NCBI GenBank assembly: GCA_030044485.1
Contig: JASHVQ010000132.1
Coordinates: 1-5,570 of the forward strand
DNA: 5,570 bases
Source of the DNA: Methylovirgula sp.
Lineage (GTDB): Bacteria; Pseudomonadota; Alphaproteobacteria; Rhizobiales; Beijerinckiaceae
Direction of reading: 5' to 3'
Position numbers and translations under genes: made by a program. Every line of letters starts with the position of its first letter. Positions within the stretch are counted from its first letter, which is position 1. Below are positions 1 to 5,328 of this stretch, piece after piece. The notes beneath the pieces were generated by a model. It was given only the letters and a program-made list of their open reading frames with translations. It did no database searches and had not been told where the DNA came from.

Positions 1-653
1 TGATCGGACCGTCGGGTTGCGGAAAATCGACGCTGCTGCGCGTCTTGAACCGGATGTACGATCTCTACCCGCACCAGCGGGCCGAAGGCGAGGTTCTGCT
101 CGACGGCGACAACATCCTCGACGCCAAGCAGGATCTCAACCTGCTGCGCGCCCGCGTCGGCATGGTCTTCCAGAAGCCGACGCCATTTCCGATGTCGATC
201 TACGACAACATCGCCTTCGGCATCAAACTCTACGAGAAACTTCCGAAATCGGAACTCGACGGGCGGGTCGAATCGGCGCTGCGCGGCGCCGCCATCTGGG
301 ACGAGGTGCACGATAAGCTCAGCGCCAGCGGGCTGTCGCTCTCCGGCGGCCAGCAGCAGCGCCTGTGCATCGCGCGCACCGTCGCCATTCATCCGGAAGT
401 CATACTCTTCGATGAGCCTTGTTCGGCGCTCGATCCGATCTCCACAGCCAAAGTCGAGGAACTTATCGACGAACTGAAGGAAAATTATACGATCGCCATC
501 GTAACGCATAATATGCAGCAGGCGGCGCGCGTCTCGGAATACACCGCCTTCATGTACCTCGGCGAACTCGTCGAATTTGCGACCACGTCGCAGATTTTCA
601 CCTCGCCTGAGAATCCGCGGACCCAGAACTACATCACCGGCCGCTTCGGCTGA
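1..653 (+). CDS. pstB: Phosphate ABC transporter ATP-binding protein PstB (5' end cut by window edge)
   Basis: PstB is the cytoplasmic ATPase subunit of the PstSCAB high-affinity phosphate importer; it hydrolyses ATP to drive phosphate through PstC and PstA. The reading frame is open from base 3 and ends at TGA 651-653, leaving 216 visible residues. About 40 N-terminal residues are probably missing, since PstB is usually about 250-270 residues. All ABC motifs are present in order: Walker [10 protein letters not shown] at 6-32 (lysine codon 24-26), Q-loop VFQKPTPFP with Gln at 171-173, signature LSGGQ at 339-353, Walker B VILFDE at 399-416 with the catalytic Glu at 414-416, and the switch histidine of THNMQQ at 507-509. 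The Q-loop sequence and the [11 protein letters not shown] stretch are characteristic of PstB rather than other ABC ATPases. A start codon at 45 (TTG) is only internal, because it would delete Walker A. phoU follows after 25 bases, as expected in a pst-pho operon. Any Pho box would lie upstream, outside the window. Confidence 0.97.
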   Translation, partial: IGPSGCGKSTLLRVLNRMYDLYPHQRAEGEVLLDGDNILDAKQDLNLLRARVGMVFQKPTPFPMSIYDNIAFGIKLYEKLPKSELDGRVESALRGAAIWDEVHDKLSASGLSLSGGQQQRLCIARTVAIHPEVILFDEPCSALDPISTAKVEELIDELKENYTIAIVTHNMQQAARVSEYTAFMYLGELVEFATTSQIFTSPENPRTQNYITGRFG

Positions 654-678
654 ACCATCGGTATCCAGGATGCCGCAA

Positions 679-1392
679 ATGACCGATCATACAGTCAGGG
701 CCTACGACCAGGAGCTCGAAGCTCTTGGCCGGAAGATCGCCGAAATGGGCGGCATCGCCGAGAAGATGCTCAGCGACGCCATGGACGCGCTTGCCAATTC
801 CGACGCCAATCTCGCCCGCGCCACGGTCGCCTGCGACGTCCGCCTCGACGTCCTGCAGCGCGAAATCGAAGAACAGGCGATCATGACCATCGCGCGCCGC
901 CAGCCTTTCGCCGCGGACCTGCGCGAGATCGTCGCCGCCATCCGCATCTCCGGCGACCTCGAGCGGGTCGGCGATCTTGCCAAGAACATCGCCAAGCGCG
1001 CCTTGCGGCTGACGGGGGAGCCGCGCATCCCGCGCGCCATCGTCGGGCTGAAATCGATGCACGAGACGGCGGCCATGCTACTCAAGGACGCGCTCGATGC
1101 CTATGCGCTGCGCGACGTCGAGCGCGCCCGGCAGGTGTGGAGCAACGATGTCGAGCTCGATGCGCTCGAAGATTCGGTGTTCCGCGATCTTCTGACCTTC
1201 ATGATCGAGGATCCGCGCAACATTTCCTTCTGCGCGCACCTGCTCTTCTGCTCCAAGAACATCGAACGCATCGGCGACCATTCGACCAATATCGCCGAGA
1301 CGGTGGTCTATCTGGTGACCGGAGAAGTCCTGCCGATGGACCGGCCGAAAGGCCCGTCCCCGGCATCCGAGTTTCCGCAACCTAGCAAATGA
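679..1392 (+). CDS. phoU: Phosphate signalling complex protein PhoU
   Basis: PhoU is a peripheral all-helical protein that connects the Pst transporter to the sensor kinase PhoR. It keeps PhoB signalling off when phosphate is plentiful and limits phosphate uptake. The protein has 237 residues, a normal length for the family. It shows the two PhoU repeats, each with the conserved metal-binding helix: DLERVGDLAKNIA at residues 93-105 and NIERIGDHSTNIA at 194-206. There is no signal peptide or membrane segment. I chose the ATG at 679 because AGGA at 667-670 sits 8 bases before it. The in-frame ATG at 670 (three residues longer) has no spaced ribosome site, since the purine run abuts it. The last ~18 residues are Pro/Ser-rich and probably disordered. 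The stop overlaps the phoB start (ATGA, 1389-1392), so the two are probably translationally coupled. The identity is secure; the start is uncertain by three codons. Confidence 0.96.
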   Translation: MTDHTVRAYDQELEALGRKIAEMGGIAEKMLSDAMDALANSDANLARATVACDVRLDVLQREIEEQAIMTIARRQPFAADLREIVAAIRISGDLERVGDLAKNIAKRALRLTGEPRIPRAIVGLKSMHETAAMLLKDALDAYALRDVERARQVWSNDVELDALEDSVFRDLLTFMIEDPRNISFCAHLLFCSKNIERIGDHSTNIAETVVYLVTGEVLPMDRPKGPSPASEFPQPSK

Positions 1393-2174
1393 GCGATGAC
1401 CGGCCCGTGACCGATCTGACCAGCCAGCCAACGTCGGATGCAAGAGCGCCACGCCCCGGAACGGCTCCCGCCGCCGCGCCGCGCATCCTGGTCGTTGAGG
1501 ATGAAGCGGCGCTGAGCCTGCTTTTGACTTACAATCTCGAAGCCGAAGGATTTGCGGTCGAGCGCGTCGAGCGCGGCGACGAGGCCGAACTGCGGCTTTT
1601 GGAATCGCCGCCCGATCTGGTGATCCTCGACTGGATGCTGCCCGGCGTCTCGGGACTCGAAATCTGCCGGCGCATGCGCGCCCGGGAGGCAACGCGCACC
1701 CTGCCGGTCATCATGCTGACCGCGCGCGGCGACGAAAGCGAGCGGGTACGCGGCCTGACGATCGGCGCCGACGATTACATCGTCAAGCCTTTCTCCGTGC
1801 CGGAGCTCATGGCGCGCGTGCGCGCCCTGCTGCGCCGCTCGCGCCCGGATAGGGTCGCGGCGCTGCTGGTGGCCGGCGACCTGGCGCTGGATCGCGAGAA
1901 CTGGCGCGTCGTGCGCAGTTCGCGCAATGTGCATCTCGGACCGACCGAGTTTCGCCTGCTCGAATATCTGATGGGCAAGCCCGGCCGCGTCTTCTCGCGC
2001 GCCCAATTGCTCGACAGCGTCTGGGGACTTTCGGCCGAGATCGACGAGCGCACCGTCGACGTGCATGTCGGGCGGCTGCGCAAGGCGCTGTCGCTCGCCG
2101 GCGAGCGCGATCCCATCCGCACCATTCGCGGCGCGGGCTATTCCTTCGACGAAACATTCGGCAAGAACGAGTGA
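1389..2174 (+). CDS. phoB: Phosphate regulon response regulator PhoB (OmpR family)
   Basis: This two-domain response regulator is predicted to be phosphorylated by PhoR during phosphate starvation and then to bind Pho boxes to activate phosphate-scavenging genes. The protein has 261 residues. The receiver domain (about 32-150) has the acidic pair Glu37-Asp38, phospho-acceptor Asp81 in ILDWMLPG, Thr111 and Lys133 in IVKPFS. The C-terminal winged-helix domain (about 160-256) has the OmpR-type LGPTEFRLLEYLM, the RTVDVHVGRLRKAL recognition helix and the IRTIRGAGYSF hairpin. DWMLPG, together with the position right after phoU, identifies it as PhoB rather than another OmpR regulator. It is unusual in having about 30 Pro/Ala/Thr/Asp-rich residues before the receiver, whereas typical PhoB begins about two residues before it. 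No ATG lies between the chosen start and the receiver, and no clear ribosome site precedes 1389, so translation probably depends on the overlap with phoU. An internal GTG at 1407 would remove only six residues. Confidence 0.93.
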   Translation: MSDDRPVTDLTSQPTSDARAPRPGTAPAAAPRILVVEDEAALSLLLTYNLEAEGFAVERVERGDEAELRLLESPPDLVILDWMLPGVSGLEICRRMRAREATRTLPVIMLTARGDESERVRGLTIGADDYIVKPFSVPELMARVRALLRRSRPDRVAALLVAGDLALDRENWRVVRSSRNVHLGPTEFRLLEYLMGKPGRVFSRAQLLDSVWGLSAEIDERTVDVHVGRLRKALSLAGERDPIRTIRGAGYSFDETFGKNE

Positions 2175-2197
2175 CCGCCGGCCCTCGAGCCGCGCGT

Positions 2198-2719
2198 CTA
2201 TCCCGACCTTTGCACGCGCCGCTCGCGCTCCCTCTCGCGGCGGCGTTCCTGTACCGGCTGATAGGCGATGCGGCTGTGGTAGGGGCAATAGGGGCCGGTC
2301 GCGGTCGCCGATTTCTTGGCGCCGCAGAAGCGGAATTCGGGCGTCGTCGGGTCGCCGACCGGCCAGCGGCACATGGCTTCCTTCAGCTCGAGGATCGTCA
2401 CCATTTCCGAGATCGGCACGACGATCTCCTCGACGGGCTGCGGCAGTTCCATTGCCTGCGGCTTGAAAGCAAGCGCGGTATTGCCGCGGAAGCTCACCGC
2501 GCCCGAGCGCCCATGTGCGGGACGCAGCGTCTTCAGGCGTGGCCGCGATATGGCCGCGCTCGCCGGCTTGATGCGGCCCGATAGGCCCAGGCGATGCACC
2601 TTTCCGATCACCGCATTGCGGGTGATGCCGTTGGCAAGCTCATGCGCGATCTGGCTGGCGCTCAATCCTTCGAGCCAAAGCTTGCGCAGAAGTTCCACTC
2701 GTTCGTCGGTCCAGGACAT
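2198..2719 (-). CDS. gcrA: GcrA-family cell cycle regulator
   Basis: GcrA is an alphaproteobacterial transcription factor that binds RNA polymerase sigma-70 and stimulates open-complex formation at promoters with GANTC sites methylated by CcrM, controlling cell-cycle and division genes. The protein has 173 residues, about the size of the Caulobacter protein. The N-terminal helix-turn-helix (about 1-46) reads MSWTDERVELLRKLW, then GLSASQIAHEL and TRNAVIGKVHRLGL, the family hallmark. A variable linker (about 47-108) leads to the C-terminal sigma-interacting region (about 109-155), with CRWPVGDP, FCG and PYCPYH. Cys117, Cys132, Cys145 and His148 are the conserved cysteine/histidine set. A very charged tail (RERERERR) ends the protein. 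I chose ATG 2719 because GAGGAGGG precedes it by four bases and the family begins at MSWTDERV; the open frame continues upstream to 3034, but that part has no family similarity. The gene is convergent with phoB and divergent from argD. I am very sure of the family. Confidence 0.96.
   Translation of the reverse strand: MSWTDERVELLRKLWLEGLSASQIAHELANGITRNAVIGKVHRLGLSGRIKPASAAISRPRLKTLRPAHGRSGAVSFRGNTALAFKPQAMELPQPVEEIVVPISEMVTILELKEAMCRWPVGDPTTPEFRFCGAKKSATATGPYCPYHSRIAYQPVQERRRERERERRVQRSG
2216..2246. other. GC-rich hairpin inside the 3' end of gcrA
   Basis: The arms at 2216-2227 and 2236-2246 pair over 11 positions with one bulged T (2223), one G-T wobble at the outer end and an 8-base loop. 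It lies 42 bases past the phoB stop and within the gcrA codons for the Arg/Glu-rich tail. It could help stop phoB transcription, but no T-run follows on either strand, and GC-rich repeats of Arg/Glu codons easily fold by chance. The hairpin is seen directly; any function is speculation. Confidence 0.25.
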
Positions 2720-2723
2720 GACG

Positions 2724-2731
2724 CCCTCCTC
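2724..2731 (-). promoter_or_regulatory. Ribosome binding site of gcrA
   Basis: On the minus strand this reads GAGGAGGG, a near-perfect Shine-Dalgarno sequence, four bases before the ATG at 2719. It fixes the gcrA start against the much longer open frame and predicts efficient translation. Confidence 0.85.
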
Positions 2732-2802
2732 GATTGCACTTAAGCGGCCTGAACGCGGCTCACCGACGCGGCGAACGAGACACACTCGGGCGCAACCGAG
2801 GA

Positions 2803-2819
2803 CCGGCCGCCCTGGCCGG
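2803..2819. repeat. Short GC inverted repeat in the gcrA leader
   Basis: CCGGCC (2803-2808) and GGCCGG (2814-2819) form a perfect 6-base-pair stem around a 5-base loop, about 84 bases upstream of the gcrA start. If gcrA is transcribed from near 2885, it lies in the mRNA leader. No T-run follows on either strand, so it is not a typical terminator. It may be only a by-product of high GC content. Confidence 0.3.
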
Positions 2820-2891
2820 CGTCGAGCGCTGCCTACGCATCCGTCCGCCGCACGAGATGTCGTAGTTAACTTTGCGGAGGCTACACTAGCC

Positions 2892-2920
2892 ATTGAATCT
2901 TGCGCAAGAGTCCTTGAAAG
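2892..2920 (-). promoter_or_regulatory. Candidate gcrA promoter with GANTC sites in its spacer and -10
   Basis: On the minus strand, CTTTCA (2920-2915, 3 of 6 matches to the -35 consensus) is separated by 17 bases from TTCAAT (2897-2892, 4 of 6 matches to -10). One GANTC site lies inside the spacer and the other runs into the -10. GcrA-activated promoters are known to carry GANTC in the core promoter, and a weak core would fit activator dependence. Transcription would start near 2885, giving a leader of about 165 bases. This is pattern matching by eye; other hexamer choices exist. Confidence 0.3.
2895..2912. promoter_or_regulatory. Twin GANTC near-palindrome (putative CcrM/GcrA site)
   Basis: The sequence GAATCTTGCGCAAGAGTC is two GANTC motifs separated by TTGCGCAA. 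The 18 bases are an inverted repeat with one mismatched pair (the N positions of the two GANTC sites), enclosing a perfect 12-base palindrome at 2898-2909. GANTC is the target of the CcrM methyltransferase of alphaproteobacteria and the site class to which GcrA binds when methylated. By eye I count eight GANTC sites in the window; only these two are non-coding, and they are the only pair placed so close together. Autoregulation of gcrA is an inference. Confidence 0.6.
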
Positions 2921-3036
2921 GCGCTCGGCGTTTTCAACAACCGCCTGTCGCCGTTTCCCAAGCTTGCGCAACGCCCGGCTCGTAACGGTGCGGCGCGGCG
3001 CGCGAGGTTTCTGCCGCGCGCGGCGCCCGTGCAAAT

Positions 3037-3065
3037 TTGACCGGCCCCGCCAAGGTCCTTAAACT
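3037..3065 (+). promoter_or_regulatory. Candidate sigma-70 promoter for argD-argF-hslO
   Basis: TTGACC (3037-3042, 5 of 6 matches to -35) and TAAACT (3060-3065, 4 of 6 matches to -10) are exactly 17 bases apart. This is the best sigma-70-type match I found in the intergenic region. It predicts a start near 3072 and a leader of about 115 bases before argD. I found no clear operator for an arginine repressor. Confidence 0.55.
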
Positions 3066-3078
3066 AAAGTCCCGTAGT

Positions 3079-3100
3079 TGCCGCTCCTTTCGGGGCGGCA
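3079..3100 (+). other. Strong hairpin at the start of the argD leader
   Basis: TGCCGCTCC (3079-3087) pairs with GGGGCGGCA (3092-3100) over nine positions, including one G-T wobble, around the loop TTTC. CTTTGATTTT follows at 3101-3110, so the element resembles a weak intrinsic terminator reading toward argD. If the promoter at 3037-3065 is real, the hairpin begins about seven bases into the transcript. It could then be a 5' stabilising stem or an attenuator-like element, or it could stop transcripts arriving from further left. The structure is seen; the role is unknown. Confidence 0.45.
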
Positions 3101-3178
3101 CTTTGATTTTGGCGTTTGCCCGAAAGTAGAAATCGTGCCGCCGACAGATTATCTCGGCGCACCATCCTTTGTTTGCAC

Positions 3179-3182
3179 GGAG
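3179..3182 (+). promoter_or_regulatory. Ribosome binding site of argD
   Basis: GGAG lies five bases before the GTG at 3188. It decides the argD start in favour of this GTG over the in-frame TTG at 3116, which would add 24 residues unrelated to the family. Confidence 0.7.
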
Positions 3183-3187
3183 CCCGC

Positions 3188-4387
3188 GTGACCTCGTCGC
3201 TGCTTCCCACCTATGCGCGCGCCAAGCTCGCCTTTGAGCGGGGCGAAGGCGCATGGCTGACGTCGACCGAGGGTGAACGCTATCTCGATTTCGGCGCGGG
3301 CATTGCCGTCGCAAGCCTCGGCCACGCCCACCCGCATCTGGTGAAGGCGCTCGCCGCGCAAGCCCAGAGGCTCTGGCACGTCTCGAACCTCTTCGAGATT
3401 CCGCAGGCCGAGCTTTTGGGGCGCCGCCTCACCGAGGCGAGTTTCGCCGATTTCGTCTTCTTTACGAATTCCGGCACGGAGGCCATCGAAGGCGCGATCA
3501 AGACGGCGCGCAGATATCATTTTGCGAGCGGCCGTCCCGAAAAGTTCCGCATCATCACGATCGAGGGCGCCTTTCATGGCCGCACCATCGCCGCGGTGGC
3601 GGCGGGCGGCAACCCAAAATATCTCGAAGGCTTCGGCCCGATGCCGGAAGGCTTCGACCAAGTGCCGTTCGGCGATCTCGCGGCGATGAAGGCGGCGATC
3701 GGGCCGCAGACCTGCGCCATCATGGTCGAGCCCATCCAGGGCGAAGGCGGGATCAGAGCGATCCCGCTCGCCCAGCTCCAGGCCATGCGCCAGATCTGCG
3801 ACGCGCACGGCCTGCTGCTCATCTTCGACGAGGTGCAGACCGGAATGGGACGCACCGGCAAGCTCTTCGCCTATGAGCATGCCGGGATTGCGCCCGACAT
3901 CATGGCGACCGCCAAAGGGCTCGGCGGCGGCTTCCCGCTGGGCGCGCTTCTGACGACGCGCGAAGCCGGCAAAGGCATGGTCGTCGGCACGCACGGCTCG
4001 ACCTTCGGCGGCAATCCGCTCGCTACCGCGGTCGGCAATGCCGTGCTCGACGTCGTGCTCGGCGAAGGCTTCATCGATCGCGTGGCGCGCATGGGCGCCC
4101 TTTTGAAACAAGGCCTGCTCGAGCTGATGGCCAAACATCCCACGGCTATCGCCGAGATCCGCGGCGAAGGCCTCATGCTTGGCATTGCGGCGCGCCCTCC
4201 GGTTCAGGAATTCGTCGCCGCGGCGCTGAAGGAAAAGCTCATCCTCATCCCCGCCGCCGACAACGTCGCGCGCCTGCTGCCGCCGCTCGTCGTCGGCGAA
4301 GCCGAGATCGCCGAGGCGCTTGTCCGCCTGGAAGCGACGCTGGCGCGCCTCGGAGGCACGGGTTTGCGCAGAGGAGCCGCGGAATGA
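3188..4387 (+). CDS. argD: Acetylornithine aminotransferase ArgD
   Basis: ArgD is a PLP-dependent class III aminotransferase that converts N-acetylglutamate 5-semialdehyde plus glutamate to N2-acetylornithine and 2-oxoglutarate in arginine synthesis. Many ArgD enzymes also serve succinyldiaminopimelate transamination in lysine synthesis. The GTG start with GGAG upstream gives 399 residues, the usual length. Visible motifs: the N-terminal [18 protein letters not shown] (32-49), phosphate-binding NSGTEA (94-99), FHGRT (129-133), VEPIQGEGG (180-188), [12 protein letters not shown] (213-224) with the PLP-ring aspartate Asp214, the PLP Schiff-base lysine Lys243 in TAKGLGGG, and STFGGNPLA, which contacts the cofactor phosphate across the dimer. 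The protein is cytosolic with no signal peptide. The stop overlaps the argF start by four bases (ATGA). The close relative ornithine aminotransferase is possible on motifs alone, but the adjacent argF and the arginine context favour ArgD. Confidence 0.95.
   Translation: MTSSLLPTYARAKLAFERGEGAWLTSTEGERYLDFGAGIAVASLGHAHPHLVKALAAQAQRLWHVSNLFEIPQAELLGRRLTEASFADFVFFTNSGTEAIEGAIKTARRYHFASGRPEKFRIITIEGAFHGRTIAAVAAGGNPKYLEGFGPMPEGFDQVPFGDLAAMKAAIGPQTCAIMVEPIQGEGGIRAIPLAQLQAMRQICDAHGLLLIFDEVQTGMGRTGKLFAYEHAGIAPDIMATAKGLGGGFPLGALLTTREAGKGMVVGTHGSTFGGNPLATAVGNAVLDVVLGEGFIDRVARMGALLKQGLLELMAKHPTAIAEIRGEGLMLGIAARPPVQEFVAAALKEKLILIPAADNVARLLPPLVVGEAEIAEALVRLEATLARLGGTGLRRGAAE
4370..4376 (+). promoter_or_regulatory. 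Ribosome binding site of argF inside argD
   Basis: AGAGGAG lies within the last codons of argD, seven bases before the argF ATG at 4384. It shows that argF can recruit ribosomes itself in addition to coupling through the ATGA overlap. Confidence 0.7.
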
Positions 4388-5328
4388 GCGAGGCGGCCCC
4401 GCAGCCTGCGCGGCATTTTCTCGACCTCTCGGAAATTCCCGCCGCCGACCTGCGCCACATTCTCGAAGCGGCGCTGGCGATCAAGCGCCGCCGCCGCAAG
4501 GGCGAACTCGCCGCCTGGCGACCGCTTGCCGGCAAAGTCCTGGCGATGATTTTCGACAAGCCTTCGACGCGCACCCGCGTTTCGTTCGATGTCGGCATGC
4601 GCGAACTTGGCGGCGAAACGATCATGCTCACCGGCCAGGAAATGCAGCTCGGGCGCGGCGAGACCATCGCCGATACGGCGCGCGTGCTGTCGCGCTTCGT
4701 CGACGCCATCGTCATCCGCGTCCTCGACCAAAACGACCTCCACGAGTTGGCGCGCCATGCCGCCATTCCGGTCGTCAACGGGCTTACGAAGAAATCCCAC
4801 CCCTGCCAGGTGCTCGCCGACGTCATGACCTTCGAGGAGCGGCGCGGCCCGATCAAGGGGCGCACAATCGCTTGGAGCGGCGACGCCAACAATGTGCTGG
4901 CGAGCTGGATCCACGCCGCGCAACGCTTCGACTTCACGCTGCAGGTCGCAACGCCCGCCGAGCTCGATGTGCCCTCCGAGCTTGTCGCCTGGGCGCAGAA
5001 GAACGGCGCCCGGCTCAAGGTGACGCGCGACCCTTACGAGGCGGTCAGCGGCGCCGCTGCGGTGGTGTCCGACTGCTGGATCTCGATGGGCGACGAGGAC
5101 GAGACCTTTCGCCACAATCTTCTCGCCCCCTATCAGGTGAATACGAAACTCATGTCGGCTGCGGCCAAGGACGCGATTTTCATGCATTGCCTGCCCGCGC
5201 ATCGCGGCGAAGAGGTGACCGACGCGGTGATCGACGGGGCGCAATCCGTCGTCTTCGACGAAGCCGAGAACCGGCTGCATGCGCAGAAAGGCATCCTTGC
5301 CTGGTGCCTGAAGGCGCTCGATCCATGA
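4384..5328 (+). CDS. argF: Ornithine carbamoyltransferase ArgF
   Basis: This enzyme condenses ornithine with carbamoyl phosphate to give citrulline and phosphate, the sixth step of arginine synthesis, in the cytosol, typically as a trimer. The protein has 314 residues, within the normal 300-335 range. The carbamoyl-phosphate loop [11 protein letters not shown] spans 59-69. MQLGRGET (87-94) follows, then HPCQ (139-142), Asp230 and SMGDE (234-238) of the ornithine-binding loop, and [11 protein letters not shown] (268-278) with the catalytic Cys269. HPCQ plus HCLP distinguishes it from aspartate carbamoyltransferase and from N-acetylornithine carbamoyltransferase. It overlaps argD by ATGA and is followed by hslO with the same overlap. 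A role in the catabolic arginine deiminase pathway is possible in principle, but there is no arcA or arcC nearby and the argD neighbour points to biosynthesis. Confidence 0.97.
   Translation: MSEAAPQPARHFLDLSEIPAADLRHILEAALAIKRRRRKGELAAWRPLAGKVLAMIFDKPSTRTRVSFDVGMRELGGETIMLTGQEMQLGRGETIADTARVLSRFVDAIVIRVLDQNDLHELARHAAIPVVNGLTKKSHPCQVLADVMTFEERRGPIKGRTIAWSGDANNVLASWIHAAQRFDFTLQVATPAELDVPSELVAWAQKNGARLKVTRDPYEAVSGAAAVVSDCWISMGDEDETFRHNLLAPYQVNTKLMSAAAKDAIFMHCLPAHRGEEVTDAVIDGAQSVVFDEAENRLHAQKGILAWCLKALDP

Larger units (their letters stand above)
2720..3187. other. Intergenic region between divergent gcrA and argD
   Basis: This is the only long non-coding stretch in the window. It must carry promoters for gcrA (leftward) and argD (rightward). 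Contents I can see: the gcrA ribosome site, a small GC hairpin at 2803-2819, an AT-richer core at about 2861-2940 with a double GANTC palindrome, a second CTTGCGCAA copy at 2963-2971, a very GC-rich block at about 2986-3030, a sigma-70-like promoter at 3037-3065, a hairpin at 3079-3100 and the argD ribosome site. Open frames crossing it on both strands give Arg/Ala-rich translations with no recognisable domain, so I see no protein gene apart from a doubtful 18-codon leader frame at 3135-3191. No tRNA or known riboswitch was recognised. Confidence 0.8.

Noticed and set aside
481..516. AT-rich patch in pstB with a CATAAT -10-like word and the palindrome GCATAATATGC
   Set aside because: It encodes the conserved switch region THNMQQ, and the matching -35 is poor (about 3 of 6), so an internal promoter is not supported.
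1308..2372. Long minus-strand open frame (354 codons) opposite phoU and phoB
   Set aside because: It lies antisense to two clearly conserved genes and its translation has no recognisable domain; high GC content leaves few stops on the opposite strand.
2865..2870. GTTAAC and other TTAA words (2740-2743, 3059-3062) as CtrA binding sites
   Set aside because: The full CtrA motif TTAA-N7-TTAA is not present; only isolated half-sites are seen, which are too short to support a call.
2988..3030. GC-rich inverted repeat (7-base-pair CG-alternating stem)
   Set aside because: Alternating CG sequence pairs with itself in many registers; the stem breaks quickly and no T-run follows, so it looks compositional.
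2720..3034. Upstream extension of the gcrA frame to 3034
   Set aside because: GcrA begins with MSWTDERV, and a strong GAGGAGGG site sits just before the ATG at 2719; the extension is Arg-rich, without family similarity, and crosses the putative regulatory sites.
3116..3187. Upstream extension of argD to a TTG at 3116
   Set aside because: The extra 24 residues are not part of ArgD, and the GTG at 3188 has a well-placed GGAG and gives the normal length.
2720..3187. Pho box or arginine-repressor operator in the intergenic region
   Set aside because: I looked for paired CTGTCAT-like repeats and for an AT-rich ARG-box palindrome and found neither convincingly.
4204..5280. Long minus-strand open frame (358 codons) opposite argF
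   Set aside because: argF on the plus strand is complete with all catalytic motifs; the antisense translation has no domain and is a shadow of GC-rich codon use.
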